A stretch of 64,000 bases of DNA, from contig JAKLII010000004.1 of the NCBI GenBank assembly GCA_022709695.1, positions 1 to 64,000 of the forward strand, written 5' to 3'. A program made the position numbers and the translations under genes. Below, piece by piece: positions 8,397-18,364 of the stretch (position 1 is its first letter; each line of letters starts with the position of its first letter). This DNA comes from Bacteroidota bacterium. Its GTDB lineage: Bacteria; Bacteroidota; Bacteroidia; Bacteroidales; SKPS01. Under the pieces are notes generated by a model, which was not told where the DNA came from, ran no database searches, and saw only the letters and a program-made list of their open reading frames with translations.

Positions 8397-10655
8397 CTAC
8401 CGCCTCACCACCCTGAAAACCAGCACCTTGCCGGTATCGTCCGTGAGGCGCAGGAGGAGGAGGCCCGGGGGGATGGGGTGCAGATCGAGGGAGTTTGCTC
8501 CGGCCGTGAGGCGGGAGGTTTGCAGGATCCGGCCCGAAAGGTCGGTAAGCTGCGCCTCATACCCTGTGCCGGGTTGCAGCCCGTTGACATACAGCAGGTT
8601 GTCTGCCGGAACCGGGTACAGGGTGATATGGGCCTGTGCGGGATATTCCTCTGCGCCAATGACCAGGATATACTGGCAGGCGGAGGTATCGGCACACAAA
8701 ACGCCCCTGATCTCCACGGCATAATTGCCCGATTGTAGCGGGCGAAATACCGGCAACACAGCTCCGCTTACCGGCGCCATCCCCTGGTCGCAATCGAGCC
8801 ACTGGTACTGGCCGTACCCCGGCGGCGCCAGGGCAGAGTCGCCCGTAATGGTAAAGGTGGCCACCACCGAGTCCATGGACAGGTGCAGGGTAATGGTGGA
8901 ATCGCAGCCCGCGGCCGAGGTAAGGTGGTTGACGTAAGTACCTGAGGATGTCAGCGGAACCCCGCCAAACCAGTACACATCGCCGTTACAGAAGGTATCG
9001 CTTAGCTGGAGGTTCCATCGTTCATTTACGGTGATGGCCTGAAAGGAGGAATCGGAGCAGGTTAACCCTGTGGACACCAGCTTGATGGTGTAGTTGCCGG
9101 CGGTGGTCAGCACCAGGTTGGGATGTTCCAGCACCGACACCGGGGTGCCGTTTATAAACCATTGGTAGGAGACAGAATTGAAGCTGGCGTTGATGAGCTG
9201 CAGGGAATCGCCGGTGCACAGCGGGTGCTGGGCATACGAAAACCCGGAATGAACCGCACAGGGGGTGGGTAAACCATATTTGGCCAGGTACCCGTCGGTT
9301 TCACCTGCCGAGGTGAGGGTATCGGGGCCAAACACCGCCTGGTGCCCGGTGGCACTGCCGAAAAAGCCCACCGTGTACACATTGCCTGCGGCATCGGAGG
9401 CCACGTTGTTGTATACGGTGTTTGTGACCCGGTTGCCTCCGGTATGTCCGCTGAGCACGGTGCCGCTTCCGCTCATCTTCACGATAAACGCACGAACATC
9501 GGTTGATCCGCCCGTCAGCTGGAGGGTATCGAAGTAATACAGCGAGCCAAGAAGTCCGGACAGGTACACATTGCTGGCCTGATCGATCACCATTCCTATG
9601 ATCCCACCCCCACTGTTTCCATGAAAGATTTTTGTCCACATACCTGTTCCTGAAGGACTTACCTTTTGTACCCAGAAATTGTACACATAGAGGGTATTGA
9701 AAGAGGTATCGTTCAGCTCATGGTTGCCTGACCCGTGCCAGCCAGCGATGCAAAGAGATCCGTCAGGGCCGGTGGCCAGGGCATTTACCATGTGATCGCC
9801 CGTGCCGTAATACCTGCGCCGCCACATCAGGGTACCAGCGCTGTTGAATTTTGCCAGGAAGGTTTCGTACCCCACCGGATTAAAGAGGGTATCGACCCCG
9901 CCAATACTGAGACTGTTGTTGAAGATCCCGGTAAGATAAATGTTGGCAGCCGAATCCATGGCCACATCCCTGGCATAATCCATCCCTGTGGACTTCAATG
10001 CCTTGGTCCAGAGCAGGTTACCGGTGCCGGCACTCCACGCTGCCAGAAATATGTCTTCATTGCCAGCCAGGGTCAGGGTATCGGTTTGAATGACAAGTGA
10101 CAAGAAGGCGTAATTACCTGTGATTGCGACCACTCCATTTTTTACGGCGATGGATGTGGGGTAGGCATTGGAAGTGCCGGCGGTAAGCAATTTGCCCCAT
10201 ACCAGGTTGCCCAGCGGATCAATTTTGAGGAGGAAGGTTTTATCGTTGCCGGTACCGGTAAAGCTGAAGTTGTCGTACACCAGCGGGTCGGTGCTGCGGC
10301 TGTAGCATGCCATATACACAAACCCCGAATCATCGGTACATATCGCAGTAACCTGGTCGTTGCGGTTGCCTCCGAAGACCCTTGCCCACACCAGGGTGCC
10401 GGAGGTGTCGTAGCGTGCCACAAATGCCTGGTCGTACCCCGGACTGCCGGAGAAGGCCACCGCAGATGAAAACCGGATGCTGTCCTGGTATCTGCCTCCG
10501 ATATATACCGAAGAAGGCTGGCCGGTGGCTACCGTCAGAATTTCATCCGTATCGGGCCCGTTCACGGAGGTAGCCCAAAGCCAGTTCTGCGCTTCTGCGT
10601 GAAATGCAAACCCCGCAAGGAGGAATAAAATCAGTATGCTATTTCTGGCCATCAT
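8397..10655 (-). CDS. secreted SBBP-repeat beta-propeller protein with T9SS sorting domain
   Basis: A 752-aa exported protein. Residues 1-22 are a signal peptide ending near HAEA-Q. Residues about 23-470 are repeated units with phrases such as DSSGFVYM, DSAANIYLTG and DAAGNVYTVG, the hallmark of SBBP (beta-propeller) repeats, each paired with a FLLKIDPLGNLVW-like strand. A PKD-like domain follows (about 475-550), then a short domain with the CDSTITLHLSM pattern, and a C-terminal T9SS type A sorting domain (about 670-752, with LYPVPADNLLYV and the final GKVLVFRVVRR). It should be carried across the outer membrane and attached to the cell surface or released. The first two codons are both ATG, so the start could be 10655 or 10652. 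The role is unknown; binding or adhesion is likely. Confidence 0.85.
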   Translation of the reverse strand: MMARNSILILFLLAGFAFHAEAQNWLWATSVNGPDTDEILTVATGQPSSVYIGGRYQDSIRFSSAVAFSGSPGYDQAFVARYDTSGTLVWARVFGGNRNDQVTAICTDDSGFVYMACYSRSTDPLVYDNFSFTGTGNDKTFLLKIDPLGNLVWGKLLTAGTSNAYPTSIAVKNGVVAITGNYAFLSLVIQTDTLTLAGNEDIFLAAWSAGTGNLLWTKALKSTGMDYARDVAMDSAANIYLTGIFNNSLSIGGVDTLFNPVGYETFLAKFNSAGTLMWRRRYYGTGDHMVNALATGPDGSLCIAGWHGSGNHELNDTSFNTLYVYNFWVQKVSPSGTGMWTKIFHGNSGGGIIGMVIDQASNVYLSGLLGSLYYFDTLQLTGGSTDVRAFIVKMSGSGTVLSGHTGGNRVTNTVYNNVASDAAGNVYTVGFFGSATGHQAVFGPDTLTSAGETDGYLAKYGLPTPCAVHSGFSYAQHPLCTGDSLQLINASFNSVSYQWFINGTPVSVLEHPNLVLTTAGNYTIKLVSTGLTCSDSSFQAITVNERWNLQLSDTFCNGDVYWFGGVPLTSSGTYVNHLTSAAGCDSTITLHLSMDSVVATFTITGDSALAPPGYGQYQWLDCDQGMAPVSGAVLPVFRPLQSGNYAVEIRGVLCADTSACQYILVIGAEEYPAQAHITLYPVPADNLLYVNGLQPGTGYEAQLTDLSGRILQTSRLTAGANSLDLHPIPPGLLLLRLTDDTGKVLVFRVVRR

Positions 10656-10813
10656 CTCAGGGGGTTAGGTGCGCGGTAATCTCCATCTGGGCAAAAGTAA
10701 TCAATTTACCATGGGCAGCTCCTCAGGGTGCAATATGAGATCTTTCTGAAACAGAATGTTAAGATGGGTTTCATAACCCGTACCATTAACAATATTTAAC
10801 ATAGCCCTGACCC

Positions 10814-10840
10814 TTGCAGAGCGGGTTTCAGCTACTTTTG
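10814..10840 (+). promoter_or_regulatory. candidate promoter of the moxR-bat operon
   Basis: A Bacteroidota -7 box TACTTTTG (consensus TAnnTTTG) lies at 10833-10840, with TTG at 10814-10816 as a possible -33 element, spacer 16 bp. It is 24 bp upstream of the moxR ATG. The spacing is slightly short for the consensus. The 208-bp gap it lies in separates divergent genes. Confidence 0.5.
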
Positions 10841-10864
10841 AGGCACTTAATCTATGAAATATTT

Positions 10865-11863
10865 ATGGCTGATTATCAGATAAATATCGAGGAATTAAAC
10901 GAGAAGGTAGCCCAGAAAAGCCGGATTACAGAGATGCTGATGCGGGGTTTGGACCACACGGTGATCGGGCAGCACCATCTGAAGGAGCGGTTGATCCTGG
11001 CATTGCTGGCCGATGGCCACGTACTGCTGGAAGGGATGCCGGGATTGGCTAAAACGCTGGCAGTAAAGTCGCTGGCCCAACTGCTGGATGCCAGGTTTTC
11101 AAGGATCCAGTTCACCCCCGACCTGTTGCCGGCCGACCTGATCGGAACCATGATCTATTCGCAGCGTGATGAAGAGTTCAGGGTGAAGATGGGGCCTGTG
11201 TTTGCCAACATCATCCTGGCCGATGAGATCAACCGGTCGCCGGCCAAGGTGCAGAGCGCACTGCTGGAGGCGATGCAGGAGCGGCAGGTGACCATTGGCG
11301 GCAACGGGTATCGTTTGCCCGACCCCTTTCTGGTACTGGCCACCCAGAACCCGATCGAACAGGAAGGGACCTACCCGCTGCCGGAAGCGCAGACCGACCG
11401 GTTCATGTTCAAGGTGATTGTGGAGTACCCGGAAAAAGAGGAGGAGAAACTGATTCTCAGGCAGCAAAGCTCGGTAACCATCCCCGAAACCACCCCGGTT
11501 CTGAGCCACCAGGAGATTATCGCAGCGCGTAAACTGATCCGTGAGATCTACCTGGATGAGAAGATTGAAAATTACATCACCGACATTGTATTTGCCACCC
11601 GGCACCCCTCAAAGTACAAGCTTGATCACTTCAGCGGCCTGATCCAGTACGGTGCCTCACCCAGGGCGAGCATCTACCTGTCGCTTACGGCCAAAGCCGT
11701 TGCCTTTATGAACCAGCGTGGTTTTGTCATACCTGAGGATGTAAGGAGCGTATGTCATGACGTGCTCAGGCACCGCATCGGCCTCACATATGAGGCACAG
11801 GCAGAAGATCTTGATACTGAAGATATTGTAACTGAAATCCTGAATCAGATCGAAGTTCCCTGA
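10865..11863 (+). CDS. MoxR-family AAA+ ATPase of the Bat operon
   Basis: MoxR ATPases act as chaperone-like factors that work with VWA-domain proteins. The 332-aa product has Walker A GMPGLAKT at 57-64, Walker B IILADEINR at 116-124, and the family pattern ATQNPIEQEGTYPLPEAQ after the sensor 1 strand, all as in functional MoxR enzymes. The frame is open to 10814, but the ATG at 10865 is chosen because the family begins near the first helix and the promoter box at 10833-10840 lies upstream of it. It is the first gene of a seven-gene operon with a DUF58 protein and VWA proteins BatA and BatB, the standard Bacteroidota arrangement. Confidence 0.93.
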   Translation: MADYQINIEELNEKVAQKSRITEMLMRGLDHTVIGQHHLKERLILALLADGHVLLEGMPGLAKTLAVKSLAQLLDARFSRIQFTPDLLPADLIGTMIYSQRDEEFRVKMGPVFANIILADEINRSPAKVQSALLEAMQERQVTIGGNGYRLPDPFLVLATQNPIEQEGTYPLPEAQTDRFMFKVIVEYPEKEEEKLILRQQSSVTIPETTPVLSHQEIIAARKLIREIYLDEKIENYITDIVFATRHPSKYKLDHFSGLIQYGASPRASIYLSLTAKAVAFMNQRGFVIPEDVRSVCHDVLRHRIGLTYEAQAEDLDTEDIVTEILNQIEVP

Positions 11864-11881
11864 TCCTGGTGGGGCATCATT

Positions 11882-12757
11882 ATGGATACCGCGGAAATAC
11901 TGAAGAAGGTCAGGAAAATCGGCATTCGCTCCCGGGGATTGTCTGATCAGATCTTTACCGGCCATTACCAGAGCGCCTTCAAGGGGCGGGGTATGGCATT
12001 TAACGAAGTACGTGAATATCAGTATGGTGATGCGATCCGGGATATTGACTGGAACGTTACCGCCCGTTTCAACCACCCCTATGTGAAAGTGTACAACGAG
12101 GAGCGCGAACTGCTGGTGATGCTGCTGATTGATGTGAGCGCCTCGAATCTGGCAGGATCGGGCAACAGGATCAAGCAGGACCGGATCACCGAGATTGCAG
12201 CCCTCCTCTCCTACTCTGCCTTAAAGAACAACGACAAGGTGGGGGTCATTTTCTTCTCAGACCGGATTGAAAAATTTATCCCGCCCGGGAAGGGGGTGCA
12301 GCATGTGTTGTTCATTATCCGGCAGCTGGTGGATTTCACCCCTGAAAAGAAGCACACCAACATCTCAGAAGCCCTCAGGTATCTCAGCAACATCATTCGC
12401 AAGCGGTGTATAGCCTTTATTATCAGTGATTTCCTGGATGAATCCTACGAAGATGCCCTTCGGATCACCTCCCGGAAGCACGATATGGTTGGACTCAGAA
12501 TTTTCGACCCGATTGAGTCGGAGATACCTGTGCGGTCGTTGCTGCGCGTTACGGATCCAGAAACAGGCCGTCCTTCGTGGGTCGACGGACGTTCGGCAAG
12601 GGAGCGGCAGGAATATGCCCGCAGGTTTGAAGATCGCAGTGCACGTTTAAGAAACGTGTTTATCCGGTCGGGGGTTGATCTGGAGATGATCTCTACCCGT
12701 GAGGATTTTGTAAAACCCCTCATCAGGCTGTTTAAAAGAAGGGAGATGCGGAAATGA
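11882..12757 (+). CDS. DUF58 domain protein
   Basis: DUF58 proteins carry a VWA-like fold and nearly always accompany MoxR ATPases. The 291-aa protein shows the conserved REYQYGDAIRDIDWNVTAR block at 44-62 and a metal-binding DVSASN motif (D84, S86, S88) like a MIDAS site. There is no signal peptide or membrane helix, so it is expected at the inner face of the membrane or in the cytosol. It starts 18 bp after moxR and its stop overlaps the start of the next gene by 4 bp (ATGA), showing translational coupling. The specific function is not known for the family. Confidence 0.92.
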   Translation: MDTAEILKKVRKIGIRSRGLSDQIFTGHYQSAFKGRGMAFNEVREYQYGDAIRDIDWNVTARFNHPYVKVYNEERELLVMLLIDVSASNLAGSGNRIKQDRITEIAALLSYSALKNNDKVGVIFFSDRIEKFIPPGKGVQHVLFIIRQLVDFTPEKKHTNISEALRYLSNIIRKRCIAFIISDFLDESYEDALRITSRKHDMVGLRIFDPIESEIPVRSLLRVTDPETGRPSWVDGRSARERQEYARRFEDRSARLRNVFIRSGVDLEMISTREDFVKPLIRLFKRREMRK

Positions 12758-13761
12758 CCCACCGGATCACAACAGGTTTGCAGGCCGTTATCACCCGTGC
12801 AGCCGGGCTGCTGGGAATGGTGATGCTGATGGGCCATGCCAGCAGCCAGGAGATCAATGCCGAGATGGATGCCCCAGGTTCACAGTTTTTTATCGGGGAA
12901 CATGTACCCCTTACGTTAAAGGTTACTGCGGATAAGAACATTCTGATCCAGTGGCCTGTTACCGGGGATACCCTGGCCACCGGTCTGGTAGTGCTGAAGA
13001 AGGGTTCCACTGATACAGCCAAATCGGAAGGGGGATTGTATACCTATTCCCAGACTATTACGGTTACTGTTTTTGATTCAGGAACCTATACCGTTGACCC
13101 AATCATTGTCAGATTCTCCAATCCGGGTTCATCCTTCATCAAAGAGGCCTATACCCCCTCGCTGCTCCTCACTTTCTCACTGGCAGAACTGACCGATGAA
13201 GAAGAACTCAGGGACCTGAAACCCCCATTTTCTTTCCCGGTTACTTTCAGGGAGGCGTTGATTCCGGGGCTGATTTCCCTGCTTTTTGTTGTAGGTATCA
13301 TAATGCTGATCAGGTTTATCCGCCGAAGGAAGCGCCGCCGCAGAGCTGCCCCTGAGGCAGTGATTCCGGTGCCTGAACAGCGCCTCGAGCCATGGCAGAT
13401 TGCGCTGGAAGCGCTTGACCATGTGAAATTCCCTGCCATGCCTCAGGAAGTAAAGGGATATTATGAGACCGTATCAGGCATTGTGCGCGAATACCTGCGT
13501 GACGGTTTGTCGGTGAATGCGCCGGAGCTCACTACCCGTCAGGTATTACGGCGCATCGCGGCCCGCCGCGATATTTCAACCCGGTGCCACGGTACCTTGC
13601 AGCGCATCCTGCAAATTTCTGATCTGGTGAAATTTGCAAAGCTTGTACCCATTGGAGTACAGCATCAGGCTCTGATGGAAGATGCCAGAACCTTCGTGGC
13701 AGATACCGCGCCGGCATTCGTTGCCGGGCCCACTGAACTTCACAGGGAGGAGGAGCCATGA
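12754..13761 (+). CDS. BatD/DUF4381-like single-pass membrane protein of the Bat operon
   Basis: The 335-aa protein has an N-terminal hydrophobic signal or anchor (about 12-31), a periplasmic beta-sandwich (about 33-145), one strong transmembrane helix at about 166-188, a very basic stop-transfer stretch (RRRKRRRR) and a cytosolic helical domain. This layout is that of the small BatD/DUF4381-like proteins that sit between DUF58 and batA in Bacteroidota. Both ends overlap neighbours by 4 bp (ATGA), so it is translated with them. A role in envelope stress tolerance is assumed from the operon, not seen in the sequence. Confidence 0.78.
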   Translation: MTHRITTGLQAVITRAAGLLGMVMLMGHASSQEINAEMDAPGSQFFIGEHVPLTLKVTADKNILIQWPVTGDTLATGLVVLKKGSTDTAKSEGGLYTYSQTITVTVFDSGTYTVDPIIVRFSNPGSSFIKEAYTPSLLLTFSLAELTDEEELRDLKPPFSFPVTFREALIPGLISLLFVVGIIMLIRFIRRRKRRRRAAPEAVIPVPEQRLEPWQIALEALDHVKFPAMPQEVKGYYETVSGIVREYLRDGLSVNAPELTTRQVLRRIAARRDISTRCHGTLQRILQISDLVKFAKLVPIGVQHQALMEDARTFVADTAPAFVAGPTELHREEEP

Positions 13762-14774
13762 TGATTGCTGCGATTACCTCTCCCCTCTCCTTTTCGCAAC
13801 CCTGGTGGCTGTTGCTGCTGCTCCTGATTCCTGTTTTGTATTTCGTGAGAAAAAGGAGGGATCTGCCCTATTTCCCGTCGCTGAACCTGCCTGTGGAAGA
13901 GGCTGGTCTGCGCAGGGGGAAATCCTTCAGGACAAAGCTTCCCGGCTTCTCCGGTGTGCTGATGTCGGCGGCATGGGTGTCGACGGCCCTTGGGATGGCA
14001 GGCCCGCAATGGACCGAACGGGGCAAGGACCGGTACAACGAAGGGATCGATATCATCCTGGCGATGGACATTTCGCTGAGTATGCTGGCCCGTGATTTTG
14101 ATCCGGACCGGCTGGAGGCGTCGAAGGATGTGGCAGCGCGGTTCATCCGTGAGCGGGGCCCGGACCGTATCGGGATGGTGGTTTTTGCCGGGCATCCCTT
14201 TACGCTGTGTCCGCTCACTGCCGACAAAGCTGCCATGATCATCCTGTTGCAGCAGGCACAGGCAGGATTCATCGAAGACGGGAGCACTGCCATCGGTGAT
14301 GGTATTGCCACGGCCATCAACCGGTTGCGGGAGAGTGATGCCAAAAGCAAAGTCATCATTCTGCTCACCGACGGTGAGAACAATGCAGGCAATGTGGATC
14401 CTCTGCAGGCGGCAGAGATCGCGTCGCTCTTCGGAATCCGCCTCTACACCATCGGGGTGGGTACCCAGGGGATCGCCATTGGCCCTGTACAGATCATCGA
14501 AGGGAACATCCTGTTTGGACCGGTCCCTGTAGAAATCGACGAAAAAACACTTTCAAAGGCAGCTGAAATCACCGGTGGACGGTATTTCCGTGCTACCCAT
14601 AACCAGGCACTGGAAAAGATCTACCGTGAGATTGACCAGCTTGAAAAATCGCGGCTCAAAGCCACCGTGAATGTTTCAAAAACAGACCTTTACCAGTGGT
14701 TTGCCGGTTTATCACTCCTGCTGATCGCTGCCGCCTGGCTCCTCAGATACCTTTTTGCCAAAACCTTACCCTGA
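13758..14774 (+). CDS. batA: BatA, VWA-domain membrane protein
   Basis: BatA is a membrane-anchored von Willebrand factor A protein; bat genes were named for aerotolerance in Bacteroides. The 338-aa product has hydrophobic helices at about 16-30 and 66-82, then a VWA domain whose MIDAS motif DISLS begins at D104, with the later LTDGEN segment that completes the metal site, and a C-terminal helix (about 312-332). The gene starts with two ATG codons overlapping the previous stop. It is followed after 5 bp by its partner batB. Confidence 0.92.
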   Translation: MMIAAITSPLSFSQPWWLLLLLLIPVLYFVRKRRDLPYFPSLNLPVEEAGLRRGKSFRTKLPGFSGVLMSAAWVSTALGMAGPQWTERGKDRYNEGIDIILAMDISLSMLARDFDPDRLEASKDVAARFIRERGPDRIGMVVFAGHPFTLCPLTADKAAMIILLQQAQAGFIEDGSTAIGDGIATAINRLRESDAKSKVIILLTDGENNAGNVDPLQAAEIASLFGIRLYTIGVGTQGIAIGPVQIIEGNILFGPVPVEIDEKTLSKAAEITGGRYFRATHNQALEKIYREIDQLEKSRLKATVNVSKTDLYQWFAGLSLLLIAAAWLLRYLFAKTLP

Positions 14775-14779
14775 CGCTG

Positions 14780-16537
14780 ATGCTACAATTCGCGAATCCC
14801 GGAATGTTATGGTTGCTGGTGCTGGTTTTGCCGGTCATCCTCCTCTATTTCCTCTTTCTAAGGTGGAGGAAACGGAGTCTCAGCCGGCTGGCCACGGATG
14901 ACACCCTCCGCGTGATTGTGTCGGGTACCGACCGGCAGCGGCACCATCTGAAGTTCATACTCCAGGTCACTGCGTTCATGCTTCTGGTGATCGTGCTTGC
15001 CGGCCCCAGGGTGAAATCTGCCGGAAAGAAAAAGGTACTGAATGGCGGAGACGTAATGGTATGTCTGGATATCTCTTCGAGTATGCTGGCCGAAGACATC
15101 AAACCCAACCGCCTTACCAGGGCGCGGCAGGCTGCCTCCACCCTGTTCCGTCTGCTGGACCGTGAACAGGTTGGGCTTGTACTCTTTGCCGGAGAGGCCT
15201 ATATCCAGGTGCCGCTCACCGTCGACAAGGCGGTGGCGGCCATGATGTTAAATTCAGCCGACGCAGGCACTGCCGGCAACCAGGGGACTGCCATTGCCGA
15301 TGCCATCAGCCTCTCTGTAAGGGCTTTCGGAGCCGAAGACCGTAAGATGGTACGGTCCATCGTCATTATTTCCGACGGTGAAGACCACGAAGGAAATGTA
15401 CAGGAGGAGGCCCGGCTGGCCAAAGCCCGGAATGTGAAGATCTACACGATCGGGTTGGGCAGTCCTGCCGGAGTGCCTATACCCGTATATGAAAACGGTG
15501 TCCTAACCGGTTATAAAAAGGACCGCGAAGGGAACACGGTCATTTCAGGGATGCAACCCGGCCTGCTGGCTGAGGCAGCAGAGGTGACCGGCGGTGAGTT
15601 TTTTGCCACCGACAACCTCAATGCCGCAGTGCGGAAAATCGTGGAGGCGATACGCAAAGAGGGGGTAAGTGAACGTTCTTACGATGACACATCCCAATAC
15701 ACTTTGCACTTCCGGTGGTTTGCAGGCCTGGCGCTGCTGCTGCTTGCCCTTGACCTCTTTCTTACCCTCAGGAGGAACCGGAGGAGCATTTACGACCGGC
15801 TGGCCGGCTCACTCCGCACGGGGCTCGTTTTAGGCATCCTGCTGATTCCGGCCCTTTCACAGGGTCAGGAGGTACGCCGGGGTGTGATGCGCTCCGGTAA
15901 CCGGATGTATGAAAAAGGGGCCTACGACAAGGCAGAAGCCATGTACCGGCTGGCCCCGAAAGGGGGACAGACAGATCCCAGGGTGGATAACAACCTGGGG
16001 AGTGCCCTATACCGGCAGCAAAAATTTCAGGACGCCTATGGCCATTTCAGGGCTGCTTCGGGCAACAACCTCGACTCTTTGTCGAAAAGCCGGATTTTTT
16101 ACAACCTGGGGAATGCTGCGCTGAAATCGTGGAAGGAGATGAAGGACCGCGGACAGGATGCCGGGGGAGAGATGTTGAAGGAGGGTATCAAGGCCTACAG
16201 TGAGGCGCTGCGGTTTAACCCTGCTGATGAGGACGCGCGCTACAACCTCTCAAGGGCATTGCAATGGCTGCAAAAGGAGCAGCAGGAGCAGAAGAATGAG
16301 CGGAAACAGGATCAGCTCCAGCAGCAAACCCAGAAGCAGGAACAACCGATGCCTGAGAGCAGGCGCGATGAAGACCGCGACCGCCAGAAAGAGCCCCGGC
16401 GACCGGAAGGGACCATCTCCCGCGAAGATGCAGAGCGGATTCTGAATGCGATCCGCGACAAAGAGATGAAAACCGCTGAACAGATTCAGGAGCGTGAACG
16501 CAACAGAAGCGAATCGTTAAAAAACAAAGACTGGTAA
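14780..16537 (+). CDS. batB: BatB-BatC fusion: VWA domain protein with C-terminal TPR region
   Basis: The 585-aa protein combines two functions often encoded by separate genes. Residues 8-28 and 60-75 are membrane helices and the VWA domain begins at D97 with the MIDAS motif DISSS. A third helix lies at about 320-340. After a second hydrophobic segment (about 355-370) come TPR repeats (about 380-490, with MYRLAPKG, NNLGSALYRQQKF, YNLGNAAL), then a Q/E/R-rich charged tail. The TPR half corresponds to BatC. The open frame runs back to 14696, inside batA; the ATG at 14780 gives the expected N-terminus and a 5-bp gap. Confidence 0.88.
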   Translation: MLQFANPGMLWLLVLVLPVILLYFLFLRWRKRSLSRLATDDTLRVIVSGTDRQRHHLKFILQVTAFMLLVIVLAGPRVKSAGKKKVLNGGDVMVCLDISSSMLAEDIKPNRLTRARQAASTLFRLLDREQVGLVLFAGEAYIQVPLTVDKAVAAMMLNSADAGTAGNQGTAIADAISLSVRAFGAEDRKMVRSIVIISDGEDHEGNVQEEARLAKARNVKIYTIGLGSPAGVPIPVYENGVLTGYKKDREGNTVISGMQPGLLAEAAEVTGGEFFATDNLNAAVRKIVEAIRKEGVSERSYDDTSQYTLHFRWFAGLALLLLALDLFLTLRRNRRSIYDRLAGSLRTGLVLGILLIPALSQGQEVRRGVMRSGNRMYEKGAYDKAEAMYRLAPKGGQTDPRVDNNLGSALYRQQKFQDAYGHFRAASGNNLDSLSKSRIFYNLGNAALKSWKEMKDRGQDAGGEMLKEGIKAYSEALRFNPADEDARYNLSRALQWLQKEQQEQKNERKQDQLQQQTQKQEQPMPESRRDEDRDRQKEPRRPEGTISREDAERILNAIRDKEMKTAEQIQERERNRSESLKNKDW

Positions 16538-16548
16538 ATCCTTCAGAT

Positions 16549-18351
16549 ATGGCACATCCGATTGCAGGAAATAAAACATGGCTGCTGCTTTTTATCCTCG
16601 CCCTTTTTCTCCCCGGAAGGGCTGACGGACAGGCATTAAGCTTTACCACGGAGGCCCCGGAGGAGGTACTGGCCGGTGCTGCCTTTCAGGTGGTATATGT
16701 GCTGAACCGGGAAGTGGATCAGTTTGAAGGTCCCGACATGAAAGGGCTGGAGATTCTGGGAGGGCCGGGTTATTCCGTATCAAGCTACACGGCTTTTGTG
16801 AACGGAAGGCGGAGCACAGAAACGAAAGTGACTTACACTTATGCACTTAAAGCCAGCAAAGCAGGCCGCGTTCAGTTGGGGCCCGCCCACGTGAAAATCG
16901 GCAAGACGGTTTATAAATCAAAACCCATTGCCATACAGGTAATTGGAAGTTCAACATCCGAAAACCGGCAGGGCAATCAGGACAACTCCGAAGGTGATAT
17001 TTTCATCAGCAATATTATCTCCAATACAAACCCTTACAAGGGTGAAGTGATTGTTTTAACCCAGAAGCTCTACACGCGCCTTTCGATACAAAACATCGGC
17101 GGCCTTAAAGTGCCTTCATTCAACGGATTCTGGTTTGAATCGATCCCTACCGACCACTACCAGGTGGTTCAGGAGATGTACAAGGGAAGACCCTACAATA
17201 CCATCATTCTCAACACCACCCTCCTGATTCCGCTGAAAACCGGCATTATCACCATCGAACCTTCCTCACTGCCCATCGAAAGGGTGGTGGAACGAACCGT
17301 TAACCGTCAGCTCTGGGGTGGCATCATTCAGCAGAAGGTACGTGAGCTGGTGGAGAATGAAATCAGAAGCAGTGCGGTTAAAATTCAGGTGAGGGAGGCA
17401 CCGGCGGTGGGAAAACCTGAGACTTACACAGGAGCTGTCGGGGACTTTACGATGGAGGCCAGTGTGGCTGAGAGCGATGTGGAAGTCGGAGAACCCGCTG
17501 AACTGAAAATCGTAATCCAGGGCACCGGTAACCTGAAGCTTATCGACAAGCCCCAGCTCAATCTGCCGGCTTCCCTGGAAACCTTCGAACCGGAGACAGC
17601 TGACAGGATAAAAACCGGAGTATCCGGGATGTCGGGCAGGAGAGAATACACCTGGCTGATCATCCCCCGTGAAACTGGCCTGGTTGAATTGCCCGAAATC
17701 ACCTTTACCTATTTGAATCCGGCCACCGGGAAGTACATGCGGAACGTTGCATCAGGCCTGAAATTCAATGCGGTAAATACCGGAAAGAAGAAGGTGAACA
17801 CGGCCAACATGGGCAGGGATGATGTGCGGTATCTCGGTAAAGACATCCGGTACATTGAAACGGAGCTCAGGCGTCCCATTTTGCCCTGGATTGCTCCGGG
17901 ATCCTGGATCCACCTGCTGGGGCTTGTGCTGCCGGTTCTGTTACTGACGATCCTGCTGCTGTACTTCAGGAAATATCTCCGTTTGCATGCCGATAAGGAG
18001 AAGATGAGGGCCATGAAGGCCAAAGCCACTGCCATCAAAAGGCTGAAACAGGCATCGGAAGCCCTGCGGAAAAATGACGTGCAGGAATACTACAACGTGT
18101 TGCTTAACAGCGTTTGGGGATATGCCACCGACAGGCTTGGGCTAAAAGCCTCGATGCTGAGCAAGGCGCGGGTTCGTGAAGAATTACTGGCGAAAGGGGC
18201 CGACCCTGAAACCGCAGATACCTTCCTGAATATCATTACAGAATGCGAGTATTGCCGGTATGCTCCGTCGCCCATGAAGCACCACCGCGAAAAAATGTAT
18301 GTGACAGCGGAAAAATGCATCATCGCCCTTGAGACACAGCTCACCCTATGA
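16549..18351 (+). CDS. batD: BatD, periplasmic oxygen-tolerance family protein
   Basis: A 600-aa protein of the BatD family. It has a signal peptide (about 1-28, ending ADGQA), tandem periplasmic beta-sandwich domains (about 30-440, including KVTYTYALKASKAGRV and REYTWLIIPRETGLVELP, both typical of BatD), a transmembrane helix at about 453-473, and a cytosolic helical domain with YYNVLLNSVWGYATDRLG. Length and order are normal. It begins 11 bp after batB. Confidence 0.9.
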   Translation: MAHPIAGNKTWLLLFILALFLPGRADGQALSFTTEAPEEVLAGAAFQVVYVLNREVDQFEGPDMKGLEILGGPGYSVSSYTAFVNGRRSTETKVTYTYALKASKAGRVQLGPAHVKIGKTVYKSKPIAIQVIGSSTSENRQGNQDNSEGDIFISNIISNTNPYKGEVIVLTQKLYTRLSIQNIGGLKVPSFNGFWFESIPTDHYQVVQEMYKGRPYNTIILNTTLLIPLKTGIITIEPSSLPIERVVERTVNRQLWGGIIQQKVRELVENEIRSSAVKIQVREAPAVGKPETYTGAVGDFTMEASVAESDVEVGEPAELKIVIQGTGNLKLIDKPQLNLPASLETFEPETADRIKTGVSGMSGRREYTWLIIPRETGLVELPEITFTYLNPATGKYMRNVASGLKFNAVNTGKKKVNTANMGRDDVRYLGKDIRYIETELRRPILPWIAPGSWIHLLGLVLPVLLLTILLLYFRKYLRLHADKEKMRAMKAKATAIKRLKQASEALRKNDVQEYYNVLLNSVWGYATDRLGLKASMLSKARVREELLAKGADPETADTFLNIITECEYCRYAPSPMKHHREKMYVTAEKCIIALETQLTL

Positions 18352-18364
18352 CATCCGTATCAAA